A stretch of DNA of 6,250 nucleotides from Verrucomicrobiota bacterium. Lineage in GTDB: Bacteria; Verrucomicrobiota; Verrucomicrobiia; Limisphaerales; UBA9464. Below the pieces are notes generated by a model. That model was given only the letters and a program-made list of their open reading frames with translations, did not search any database and was not told the origin of the DNA. Within the stretch, counting starts at the first letter, position 1. Each line of letters begins with the position of its first letter. Made by a program: the position numbers and the translations under genes. Where the stretch lies: positions 1 to 6,250 of the forward strand of contig CANHYD010000144.1 of assembly GCA_947464705.1 (NCBI GenBank). The letters run 5' to 3'. This document shows, piece after piece, positions 1 through 5,892 of this stretch.

Positions 1-1
1 G

Positions 2-646
2 ACCGAGGAGGCCTTCAACAAGATCCACCCCAACGCGAAGCCGGAGATCTGGAGCTACGGACTGCGTAACCCGTGGAGTTTCCAGTTCGACCCGAAGACC
101 GGCGACATGTACATCGCCGACATCGGCCAGAACCACTACGAGGAGGTCAACTTCGAGCCCCGCGGCAAAGCGGGCGTGAACTACGGCTGGAAGTTCATGT
201 GCGGCACCCATCCGTTCCCCCTGCCCCTGGACGCCAACGGCAAGCCAGACTTGGATGCAGTCAAGGACGCCCCGCGCGTGGGTGAGGCCCCCATCTGCGA
301 GTACAGCCATGTGGACCAAGGCAACTGCGTCATTGGCTTCGGCGTGTACCGGGGGGCCAAGTACCCCCAGATGGACGGCACCTACTTCTTCGGAGATTGG
401 GGTTCGGGCAAGGTCTGGGGCACGGCCCGCGATGCCCAGGGCAAATGGCAGATGCAGGAACTGCTCAACACCAAGCTCATGTTCACCGGCGGTGGCCAAG
501 GTTCCGACGGCACCCTCTACGTCACCGAGGCCAAGGCCAACTATGGCGGCCCGGCCGATCCTGCGCAGAACGAGCGTGGCGCAGTTTGGATGCTGGTGCC
601 GGCCGACAAAGTTCCGGCCGGCGCAGAAGTGGCTCCGTTGGAGTAA
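2..646 (+). CDS. PQQ-dependent aldose sugar dehydrogenase (GSDH family), C-terminal part
   Basis: This is the last 214 codons of a gene that begins before the window; the frame is open from base 2 to the TAA at 644-646. The protein is a soluble glucose/sorbosone dehydrogenase (YliI-like, six-bladed beta-propeller) that oxidises aldose sugars with PQQ, normally in the periplasm. Seen here are the family signature WSYGLRNPWSFQFDP (residues 17-31 of the fragment; the Arg of GLRNP corresponds to a PQQ-contacting Arg in known sugar dehydrogenases), then GDMYIADIGQN, EEVNF and NYGW. The closing blades follow, with YRGAKYP, DGTYFFGDWGSGKVWG and GSDGTLYVTEA. The catalytic His and most of the cofactor site lie upstream and cannot be checked. 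The protein ends soon after the last blade, so no cytochrome c domain is fused at its C-terminus. A strong terminator follows. The family call is firm; the substrate is unknown. Confidence 0.9.
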   Translation, partial: TEEAFNKIHPNAKPEIWSYGLRNPWSFQFDPKTGDMYIADIGQNHYEEVNFEPRGKAGVNYGWKFMCGTHPFPLPLDANGKPDLDAVKDAPRVGEAPICEYSHVDQGNCVIGFGVYRGAKYPQMDGTYFFGDWGSGKVWGTARDAQGKWQMQELLNTKLMFTGGGQGSDGTLYVTEAKANYGGPADPAQNERGAVWMLVPADKVPAGAEVAPLE

Positions 647-692
647 TTCGGAGCGGTTTCGTCTCTAGCTCGTTCTTCTCTCCAAAACCTTC

Positions 693-733
693 ACCCGGGG
701 GCAAAGCGCAGGCTTGGCCCCCGGGTCTTTTTT
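693..733 (+). terminator. Rho-independent terminator after the sugar dehydrogenase gene
   Basis: A perfect 10-bp stem is formed by acccgggggc (693-702) and gcccccgggt (717-726). Beyond one A/G mismatch it continues with an inner 4-bp stem, aagc (704-707) with gctt (712-715), closed by the tetraloop gcag. The T-rich run tcttttttg (726-734) follows directly, so the structure has the shape of a + strand intrinsic terminator. It sits 46 bases after the dehydrogenase stop and 32 bases before the next start codon, so the copper protein gene probably has its own promoter between about 727 and 765. No clear -35/-10 pair could be picked there. Confidence 0.93.
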
Positions 734-765
734 GAGATCCTAACGCCGCCAACCAACTGAACGCC

Positions 766-1365
766 ATGTTCCGGAAAATCGCCCTCGCCTGTGTTCTTGC
801 CCTGAGTCCGATGCTTCAGGCCGCCGATGCCCCCTCCGCTCCCGCTGCCTTGGCGGGGCATGACCACGGCTCGCCCGCCGGCGACTCCAAGGCGCCAGAA
901 CCTCAAGAATCGATGTTCCTTTCGGTGGACCCGAAAGCCCCCAAGACCGCCCGTCTGGTGGTCGTCTCGGCGTACAATGCCGTCAACTATGGCATGAATT
1001 TCAACGGCTTCGCCAAGGGCGGCGCCCGCTACACGATCCCGCAGGGTTGGACTGTCGCGGTGGTGTTCACCAACAACAGTCCGGTGCCCCACAGCGCCAT
1101 CGTGGTGGAGAAGCCCGTGGTGAAGAAGCTTCAGATGGGCGAACCCGCCTTCAAAGGTGCTTCGACGCCCTACCCCGTGCGCGGTACCACCGGCAAGGTG
1201 GGCATGCCCTTCCAGTTCGTGGCCGATGAAGCGGGTGAATTCGCCATCGCCTGTGGTTTTCCATCGCACTCCGCCAATGGCCACTGGATCGCCTTCGATG
1301 TCAGCGCCACGGCGACCGCCCCCAGTCTCCAGTTCGGAGACAAGGCCCCTTACGTGGCTCGCTGA
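766..1365 (+). CDS. Exported sulfocyanin-like blue-copper (cupredoxin) protein
   Basis: This 199-residue protein has a Sec-type signal peptide (MFRKIALACVLALSPMLQAA; cleavage near residues 19-20), a low-complexity Ala/Pro/His linker (about 21-48, including GHDHG), and one cupredoxin domain (about 60-180). The domain pattern resembles sulfocyanin/SoxE proteins: FNGFAKGGARYTIPQGWTV (79-97), then FTNNSPVPHSAIVVE (101-115), then ACGFPSHSANGHWIAFDV (162-179). Expected type 1 copper ligands are His109, Cys163 and His168. The axial position, five residues after His168, is His173 instead of the usual Met. Such proteins carry electrons outside the cytoplasmic membrane; the partner is unknown. The ATG at 766 is chosen because it opens the signal peptide; no Shine-Dalgarno sequence precedes it. 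The TGA overlaps the ATG of ribF by one base. The copper-protein fold is likely; its exact subfamily is less sure. Confidence 0.82.
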   Translation: MFRKIALACVLALSPMLQAADAPSAPAALAGHDHGSPAGDSKAPEPQESMFLSVDPKAPKTARLVVVSAYNAVNYGMNFNGFAKGGARYTIPQGWTVAVVFTNNSPVPHSAIVVEKPVVKKLQMGEPAFKGASTPYPVRGTTGKVGMPFQFVADEAGEFAIACGFPSHSANGHWIAFDVSATATAPSLQFGDKAPYVAR

Positions 1366-2291
1366 TGTCCGTGCCCGTCCTGAGTGTCCCTCAGCCCTTC
1401 GGCCCGCACGGCGTCTGCCTGGCCCTGGGTCTCTTCGATGGCGTCCACCTCGGACACCAGCATGTGGTCCGACAGGCAAAGATCGACGCCCGGGCCCGCG
1501 GCGCGGCAACGGTGGTGGCCACCTTCGATCCCCACCCCCTAGCCGTTGTCCGGCCCGAAAAAGCCCCCCGACTCCTGCAGTCGTTGGCCCAGCGCATCGC
1601 TTCTTTGGAGGTTCAGGGAGCCGACGCCGTGCTGGTGCTCCGCTTCGATGCCGCCATGAGCCACAAGAGCGGTGAAGAATTCGTGCGCGAATTGATCCGC
1701 GGTTTCGGCGGGCTCAGGAGCTTCACCGTGGGCCAAGGCTTCCATTTCGGTCACGGCCGCAGCGGGAATGTCGCGCTCCTGCGGACGCTGGGCCGGGAAC
1801 TGGGATTTTCGGTGAATGCCATGGCTCCCATCCATATCGGAGCCGAGATCGTGAGCAGCACCCGTGTCCGCGGCGCTCTGCGCGAGGGAAAGCTCAACCT
1901 GGTAGCCGAACTTTTGGGTCGTCCTTACAGCATTGCCGGTCCCGTCGTCCGTGGCGATCAGCTGGGGCAATCCCTCGGATTCCCCACTGCCAACATCGAT
2001 GTCACTGGACTCGAACTACCTCCCTTTGGTGTTTATGCCGCTCGAGCCCGGCATGCCGGTGGCGAATTCCCGGCCGCGGTCAATCTGGGACTGCGCCCCA
2101 CCCTTCAGTCCCCGCAACCCCAGCTTCGCTTCGAAACTCACCTCATCGGGTATCAAGGCGATTTATACGACCGCGATCTGACTGTGGAACTGGTGGATTT
2201 TCTGCGTCCGGAACGTCGATTCGCACACCTCGATGCACTGAAAGCCCAAATTGCCAAAGACATCGCCGCAGCCGAAAAAGCCCTGTTCTGA
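1365..2291 (+). CDS. ribF: Bifunctional riboflavin kinase / FAD synthetase RibF
   Basis: This cytoplasmic enzyme phosphorylates riboflavin to FMN and adenylylates FMN to FAD. At 308 residues it is a normal full-length RibF. The N-terminal nucleotidyltransferase domain shows LGLFDGVHLGH (21-31), TFDPHP (53-58), VGQGFHFGHGRSGN (122-135) and SSTRVR (164-169). The C-terminal riboflavin kinase domain begins at GRPYSIAGPVVRGDQLG (185-201) and continues with SLGFPTANI (203-211), FGVYA (221-225), NLGLRPT (240-246) and FETHLIGYQGDLYD (256-269), ending in VELVDFLRPERRF. All core motifs look intact. The start ATG overlaps the preceding TGA (TGATG at 1363-1367), which points to translational coupling with the copper protein gene. 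The TGA stop lies inside the first copy of a dispersed repeat (2288-2310). Confidence 0.96.
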   Translation: MSVPVLSVPQPFGPHGVCLALGLFDGVHLGHQHVVRQAKIDARARGAATVVATFDPHPLAVVRPEKAPRLLQSLAQRIASLEVQGADAVLVLRFDAAMSHKSGEEFVRELIRGFGGLRSFTVGQGFHFGHGRSGNVALLRTLGRELGFSVNAMAPIHIGAEIVSSTRVRGALREGKLNLVAELLGRPYSIAGPVVRGDQLGQSLGFPTANIDVTGLELPPFGVYAARARHAGGEFPAAVNLGLRPTLQSPQPQLRFETHLIGYQGDLYDRDLTVELVDFLRPERRFAHLDALKAQIAKDIAAAEKALF

Positions 2292-2499
2292 GCCAAAGAT
2301 GCGGTCGGAAGGGAAGTGATGGTGTGGTGGATTCTTTCGCTAGACCCGGCGAAAGCGAGGATCGGACCGACCGAAGGCCCAAAACGGGCCAACAACGACG
2401 CTCTTGCGGAAGAAAGCGCAGCCAGCACGACCGATCCCGCTGGATTGCTACGACCGATCCCGCTGGATTGCTACGACTGAGCCAGAGATGCGGGCGAAA
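2288..2499. repeat. Repeat-rich block after ribF, bounded by two imperfect 23-base direct copies
   Basis: Bases 2288-2310 and 2477-2499 match at 20 of 23 positions; both begin ctgagcca and share agatgcgg. The first copy includes the ribF stop codon. Between them are a perfect 7-bp hairpin (ctttcgc 2334-2340 with gcgaaag 2349-2355, 8-base loop), a perfect 5-bp hairpin (ggccc 2376-2380, loop aaaac, gggcc 2386-2390) and a 23-bp tandem duplication. A short similarity also follows both copies (attctttc near 2331 and 2499). No transposase, terminal inverted repeat or T-tract is seen. The block fills most of the 257-base gap between ribF and the DUF1080 gene. It could be a dispersed, non-autonomous intergenic element; that idea depends on finding copies elsewhere in the genome. 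Confidence 0.6.
2428..2473. repeat. Perfect 23-bp tandem duplication
   Basis: Bases 2428-2450 and 2451-2473 are identical. The unit begins cgaccgatcc and ends ggattgcta. A third copy breaks off after cga (2474-2476), where the second end copy of the surrounding repeat block starts. A 23-base unit is not a multiple of three, so open frames running through it are read in two different frames, which argues against coding. Replication slippage is the simplest origin. Confidence 0.95.
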
Positions 2500-2548
2500 T
2501 TCTTTCCGGTGTTGCGTCAGGAGTCGGAGCCAGTTCAGCGTTTGTCCC

Positions 2549-3250
2549 ATGAACACCCGTCCCCTCGTCGCACTCCTGTTGGGTCTGGCCCTCGGCTCTC
2601 CAGCCTGGAGTGCGGACCTATCGAAGGATACCGGACCCAGCAAGCACGGCCCTTGGATCAAACTTTTCGACGGCAAGTCCACCGAGGGCTGGCGCGGGTT
2701 TGGCAAAGCCACCTTCCCGGAGCAAGGCTGGATCGTGAAGGACGGCTGGTTGACCCATGTCGCCAAGGGCGGTGGTGGCGATATCATCACCGACCGGCTG
2801 TTCAGCGACTTTGAACTGCGCTTCGAGTGGAAGATTTCAACGGGCGGCAACAGCGGCGTGAAGTACTTCATCGATGAGGCCCGCAAGGCGGCCATCGGCC
2901 ATGAGTACCAACTCATCGATGACGCAGCCCATCCTGACGCCAAGGTCGGCCCGAAACGCCAGACCGCCGCACTCTACGATGCCCTGCCGGCCCAGTCGCC
3001 CCGAGTGAAGCCGGCCGGACAAATCAATGAGTCGGCCATCATCGTCCACGGAGACTCCGTTGAGCATTGGCTCAATGGCGATTGCGTCCTCAAGTACCGG
3101 ATCGGCTCCCCCGGACTGACCGCCGCGAAAGCTGCCAGCAAATTCAAGAATGAACCGAAGTGGGGCACCCGGTTTGCGACTCCCATTTTGCTTCAAGATC
3201 ACAGCGATGCCGCTGAATTCCGCCACATCCGCATCCGTGAGCTGAAGTGA
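2549..3250 (+). CDS. Exported DUF1080 protein (3-keto-disaccharide hydrolase-like domain)
   Basis: This 233-residue protein has a signal peptide (MNTRPLVALLLGLALGSPAW and on to about residue 22) followed by one DUF1080 domain, a concanavalin-like beta-sandwich. Family marks are WIKLFDGKSTEGWRGF (36-51), WIVKDGWL (61-68), DFELRFEWKISTGGNSGVKY (87-106), GHEYQLIDD (117-125), TAALYDALP (139-147), VEHWLNGD (171-178) and LLQDHSDAAEFRHIRIREL (214-232). The fold is known from enzymes that cleave 3-keto-glycosides after sugar oxidation, but many members are uncharacterised, so activity here is inferred. The ATG at 2549 is preferred because the signal peptide starts there. The frame stays open upstream to a GTG at 2324, but those 75 codons cross the repeat block and look non-coding. 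No Shine-Dalgarno sequence is seen. No sugar 3-dehydrogenase lies next to it; the dehydrogenase at the window start is of another (PQQ) type. Confidence 0.9.
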   Translation: MNTRPLVALLLGLALGSPAWSADLSKDTGPSKHGPWIKLFDGKSTEGWRGFGKATFPEQGWIVKDGWLTHVAKGGGGDIITDRLFSDFELRFEWKISTGGNSGVKYFIDEARKAAIGHEYQLIDDAAHPDAKVGPKRQTAALYDALPAQSPRVKPAGQINESAIIVHGDSVEHWLNGDCVLKYRIGSPGLTAAKAASKFKNEPKWGTRFATPILLQDHSDAAEFRHIRIRELK

Positions 3251-3300
3251 TCCCCTTCGGTCGGCCCCAATCCTCCATCACATTCCCAGCAAACCGCTTC

Positions 3301-3347
3301 TAGCCTGTCCCTCTGGCTTGTCGCGGGATCCTCGGATAGCCTGTCCC
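3301..3347 (+). repeat. 11-bp direct repeat upstream of the coiled-coil gene; possible promoter region
   Basis: The sequence tagcctgtccc occurs at 3301-3311 and again at 3337-3347, a spacing of 36 bases, in the 100-base gap before the ATG at 3351. Its tagcct part could act as a -10 element of the kind found in G+C-rich bacteria. If the second copy did so, transcription would start almost at the ATG. No good -35 box matches either copy, so the promoter reading is speculative; only the repeat itself is certain. No terminator for the DUF1080 gene is visible in this gap. Confidence 0.4.
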
Positions 3348-3350
3348 CAG

Positions 3351-5054
3351 ATGACCCGTCTTCGGAGATTTCTCACGCACCTGTTCTTGGGGCTTTGCCT
3401 CGGCACGGCACACCTCTGCGCCGACGGCGCGGATGACGCGTTCATCCGCATTTACAACCTGATCCAGCAGGCCGAGGCCCATCGAGAAACCGGGCAATGG
3501 TCTTCGGCCCGGGAGGCGTTCACCGAAGCCCGGTCGGGCCTAGAAGTGCTTCGGCGGAATTATCCGACTTGGAATGAACGGGTGGTGGCCTATCGGATTC
3601 GCTACGTCAGCGAGCGCTTGGAGGCCCTGAAAGCCACCCCAGAAGCCTCGGGGAAACCCATCAACTCGCCCGCGCCCCCTACCGTCACGGCCTCCAACGC
3701 CCCACCCGCTGCGGCCCTGGCTCCCAATGGCGAAGTGGTGGCCCAATTCGAGCAACTGAACCTCCAGATCCAGCGACTCTCGAGCGACAAGGAATTGCTC
3801 GAAGCCAAACTGCGCGAAGCCCTCTCTGCTCAACCCGCCCCGGTGGATCCGCGTGAATTCCAATCGGCCATCGAACGGATCACCGCCCTTCAGACCACCA
3901 ACAAGGTGCTGTTGGCCTCCTTGGAGCAGCAACAAACCGAGCGCCGCAACCTCGTGGACAAGGTGGTCGCCGACGAGGCTCGAGCCGCTCTCGACGAGGC
4001 CAACAAGAGCCTGCTCGAACAAAAAGTGGCGGCCGGGCGCATTGAAAAACAAAAACAGGAGATCGAAGCCAAGTTGAAGGACCTTCAGGCGGGTCCGCTG
4101 CAAACCCTTCAGAAGGAGAACTCCACGCTGAAGCAACAGGTCACCGAACTGAAATCCGACACTGAACGCGGAAAACAGGTCGCCGATCTCGCCGCCAAGC
4201 TGACACAGCTCCAGATCGACCTCGATGAGTCCAAGAAACGAAACTCGGCCCTGACCTCCGAAAAGGCCGGACTGGAACGCCAGTTGGCAGACCTCCAAGC
4301 GCGCACCTCCGAGGAGAGCCTCGCCAAGATCCGCCAATTGGAAAACTCCCTGGCCCTGGCCAAGGCCAATGCGGACCGCAGTTTGGCCCAGGCCGAATTG
4401 ATTGCAGGCACTCTGGCCAAGGAGAAACAGACCCGGACCGACTTGGAACTGTCCAACCAAGCGCTGAAGACCAAGGTCAACGACCTCACCCGAGGCGCTG
4501 AACAGCGTGCGGATGCGGTCAAGACCCTCGAAACAGCCCTGGCTGCCGAAAAGGCCGAGCGCGAGGTCGTCCGGGCAGAACTGGCCGCCACCGAACGCAA
4601 GTTGGCCGCCGCAACCGCCGCCGCAACCAACTCTGCGGCCGTAGATGCCAGTGTCCGCACCACGGAACTGGCGACCCTACGGACCGAAGTCTGGAAGATC
4701 CGAGCCTCCCTCAAGGAGGGAGTCGCCCGAGAGGCCGAACTTAAGACGGCGCTGTCCACGGAGCGCGAGTTCCGCGAACGGCTGACCCGTGAAAAGGCTG
4801 CCCTCGAAAAACGGCTGGCCAGCGCCCTCAAGGCCGGCCCGACGCCGGAAGCTCCGGTAGCAACCCAAGACAACTCCAAGGCTTTGGCCAAGATGGTGAC
4901 GCGAGTTCGAAAACTCGAGGAAGAGCGTGATGCACTGCAACAACGCCTCCAAAAACTGACTCAAACCACCCAGACTCGCTTGGCCACCGGGGTTGCCTGG
5001 CGGGCCGTGACGGCCCGAGAGCAAATCGAAGAGTTCCATCGCCGCCGCCGTTGA
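3351..5054 (+). CDS. Exported TPR-like / long coiled-coil protein of unknown function
   Basis: This 567-residue protein has an apparent signal peptide (MTRLRRFLTHLFLGLCLGTA, cleavage near 24). A helical region resembling tetratricopeptide repeats (about 29-95) follows, with AREAFTEARSGLEVL and the RRNYPTWNERVVAYR segment. Next come a Pro/Ala-rich linker (about 98-127) and a very long heptad-rich coiled coil (about 128-540), rich in Ala, Glu, Lys, Leu and Gln. The coiled coil is interrupted near 161-168 (QPAPVDPR), 419-430 (Ala/Thr-rich) and 494-508 (GPTPEAP region). The C-terminus is basic (HRRRR). Proteins of this layout seem familiar from Verrucomicrobiota but I know no assigned role; a periplasmic scaffold or structural rod would fit. 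The ATG at 3351 is chosen over a TTG at 3318 because the basic start of the signal peptide begins there. Only 22 bases separate it from ubiE, so the two are probably co-transcribed. No catalytic motif is visible. Confidence 0.85.
   Translation: MTRLRRFLTHLFLGLCLGTAHLCADGADDAFIRIYNLIQQAEAHRETGQWSSAREAFTEARSGLEVLRRNYPTWNERVVAYRIRYVSERLEALKATPEASGKPINSPAPPTVTASNAPPAAALAPNGEVVAQFEQLNLQIQRLSSDKELLEAKLREALSAQPAPVDPREFQSAIERITALQTTNKVLLASLEQQQTERRNLVDKVVADEARAALDEANKSLLEQKVAAGRIEKQKQEIEAKLKDLQAGPLQTLQKENSTLKQQVTELKSDTERGKQVADLAAKLTQLQIDLDESKKRNSALTSEKAGLERQLADLQARTSEESLAKIRQLENSLALAKANADRSLAQAELIAGTLAKEKQTRTDLELSNQALKTKVNDLTRGAEQRADAVKTLETALAAEKAEREVVRAELAATERKLAAATAAATNSAAVDASVRTTELATLRTEVWKIRASLKEGVAREAELKTALSTEREFRERLTREKAALEKRLASALKAGPTPEAPVATQDNSKALAKMVTRVRKLEEERDALQQRLQKLTQTTQTRLATGVAWRAVTAREQIEEFHRRRR
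4605..4628 (+). repeat. In-frame 12-bp tandem duplication in the coiled-coil gene
   Basis: The 12-mer gccgccgcaacc occurs twice in a row (4605-4616 and 4617-4628) in the reading frame, encoding Ala-Ala-Ala-Thr twice (residues 419-426). It falls in a break of the heptad pattern, probably a flexible hinge, where a length change would be tolerated. Confidence 0.9.
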
Positions 5055-5076
5055 CCCGACGCCCCTCCACAATCCC

Positions 5077-5805
5077 ATGGCCAGCAAGTTCTTCGTCCCC
5101 GGCTCGGATCGAGCCCCCAAAGTGGGGGATCTGTTTGCCACCATCGCTCCTCGGTATGACGTCATCAACGACCTCCAGAGCTTTGGCATGCACCGCCTTT
5201 GGAAGCAGCAAATGGTCGCCGCGGCCGCCCTGCAACCCGGAAAACACGCGTTGGACGTCTGTTGCGGAACCGGTGATGTCACCTTCCGGTTGGCCCGAAC
5301 TGGTGCCGATGCCGTGGGCTTCGATTTCAGTCACCCCATGCTCGCCGTCGCCGCAGAGCGGGCGGCCCAGGATCCCCTGCCCGACGGTTCAGGCTCGGTT
5401 CGCTTCCAACAAGGAGACGCTCTCCAACTCCCCTTCCCTGACCGGTCTTTCGACGTGGTGACCATTAGCTACGGGTTGCGCAATCTGGCGGATTTCCAGC
5501 GGGGACTCCGCGAATTGACCCGAGTGCTCAAACCGGGCGGGCGGTTGCTGGTCCTGGATTTCGGAAAACCCGACTTCCTGCCGTGGCGATGGGTTTATTA
5601 CCAGTATCTCGAGCGAATCTGCCCCCTGTTCGGGCGTATTTTCTGCGGAGATGGCGATACTCACGGCTACATTCTCGACTCCTTGAAAGCCTATCCCGCT
5701 CAACACGGGGTGGACGCCGCACTGCGAGAACTCGGATATCTCGAGACCCGCATCCAGAGCTTCCTCGGAGGCACCATGACCCTGAATATCGGCCAACGCC
5801 GATGA
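5077..5805 (+). CDS. ubiE: Demethylmenaquinone / ubiquinone C-methyltransferase UbiE (MenG)
   Basis: This 242-residue SAM-dependent class I methyltransferase carries out the C-methylation of demethylmenaquinone (in ubiquinone makers, also of the polyprenyl-benzoquinol). It acts on a membrane-bound substrate from the cytoplasmic side. Motifs seen are the N-terminal FATIAPRYDVINDLQSFGMH (20-39), the SAM-binding ALDVCCGTGD (58-67), GFDFSHPML (81-89), QQGDALQLPFPDRSFDVVT (111-129), the UbiE-typical ISYGLRNLADFQRGLRELTR (130-149) and VLKPGGRLLVLDFGKP (150-165). The C-terminal YYQYLERICPLFGRIF and GYILDSLKAYP match the family's quinone-side region. Length and motifs are normal. The start is 22 bases after the coiled-coil gene, without a clear Shine-Dalgarno sequence. 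Since menaquinone is usual in the suspected lineage, MenG is the likely physiological role; the sequence alone does not separate the two quinones. Confidence 0.95.
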   Translation: MASKFFVPGSDRAPKVGDLFATIAPRYDVINDLQSFGMHRLWKQQMVAAAALQPGKHALDVCCGTGDVTFRLARTGADAVGFDFSHPMLAVAAERAAQDPLPDGSGSVRFQQGDALQLPFPDRSFDVVTISYGLRNLADFQRGLRELTRVLKPGGRLLVLDFGKPDFLPWRWVYYQYLERICPLFGRIFCGDGDTHGYILDSLKAYPAQHGVDAALRELGYLETRIQSFLGGTMTLNIGQRR

Positions 5806-5861
5806 CCGGCGACGGCAGCCCCTGCGGGCAGTAGGCCCACAATTCCCGTCTGGCGATTCGA

Positions 5862-5882
5862 CCGCAGATCCTTACCCTGCGG
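5862..5882 (+). other. Small hairpin just before aroQ
   Basis: A perfect 6-bp stem, ccgcag (5862-5867) with ctgcgg (5877-5882), encloses a 9-base loop and ends 10 bases before the aroQ ATG. It has no T-tract, so it is not an intrinsic terminator. It could affect ribosome access to aroQ, but a stem this short can also arise by chance in G+C-rich sequence. Confidence 0.3.
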
Positions 5883-5892
5883 CTCTCGAGTC

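Noticed and set aside
691..1509. Antisense open frame of 272 codons over the copper protein gene
   Set aside because: Low-complexity Gly/Arg/His-rich translation, overlaps the terminator and two well-supported + strand genes.
2428..2476. CRISPR-like repeat
   Set aside because: Two adjoining identical units with no spacer between them and no cas genes nearby.
2319..2480. Small + strand open frame of 53 codons between ribF and the DUF1080 gene, preceded by ggaag
   Set aside because: It runs through the two hairpins and the 23-bp tandem duplication, which it reads in two different frames; composition looks like chance open frame in G+C-rich DNA.
2324..2548. GTG at 2324 as a longer start of the DUF1080 protein
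   Set aside because: The extra 75 residues are Arg/Ser-rich, come from the repeat block, and would bury a normal signal peptide starting at the ATG at 2549.
2143..2943. Antisense open frame of 266 codons across the ribF end, the repeat block and the DUF1080 gene
   Set aside because: It covers parts of two clear genes and the repeats, and its translation resembles no family I know.
3318..3350. TTG at 3318 as start of the coiled-coil protein
   Set aside because: It adds 11 residues before a well-formed signal peptide that begins at the ATG at 3351.
3540..4891. Long antisense open frames (306 and 260 codons) over the coiled-coil gene
   Set aside because: Their translations are Leu/Gly/Gln- or Ser/Ala/Arg-rich mirror products of the Glu/Lys/Ala-rich coiled coil on the + strand; no domain or initiation context is seen.
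5818..5829. Hairpin gccc-ctgc-gggc as a terminator for ubiE
   Set aside because: Only a 4-bp stem and no T-tract follows.
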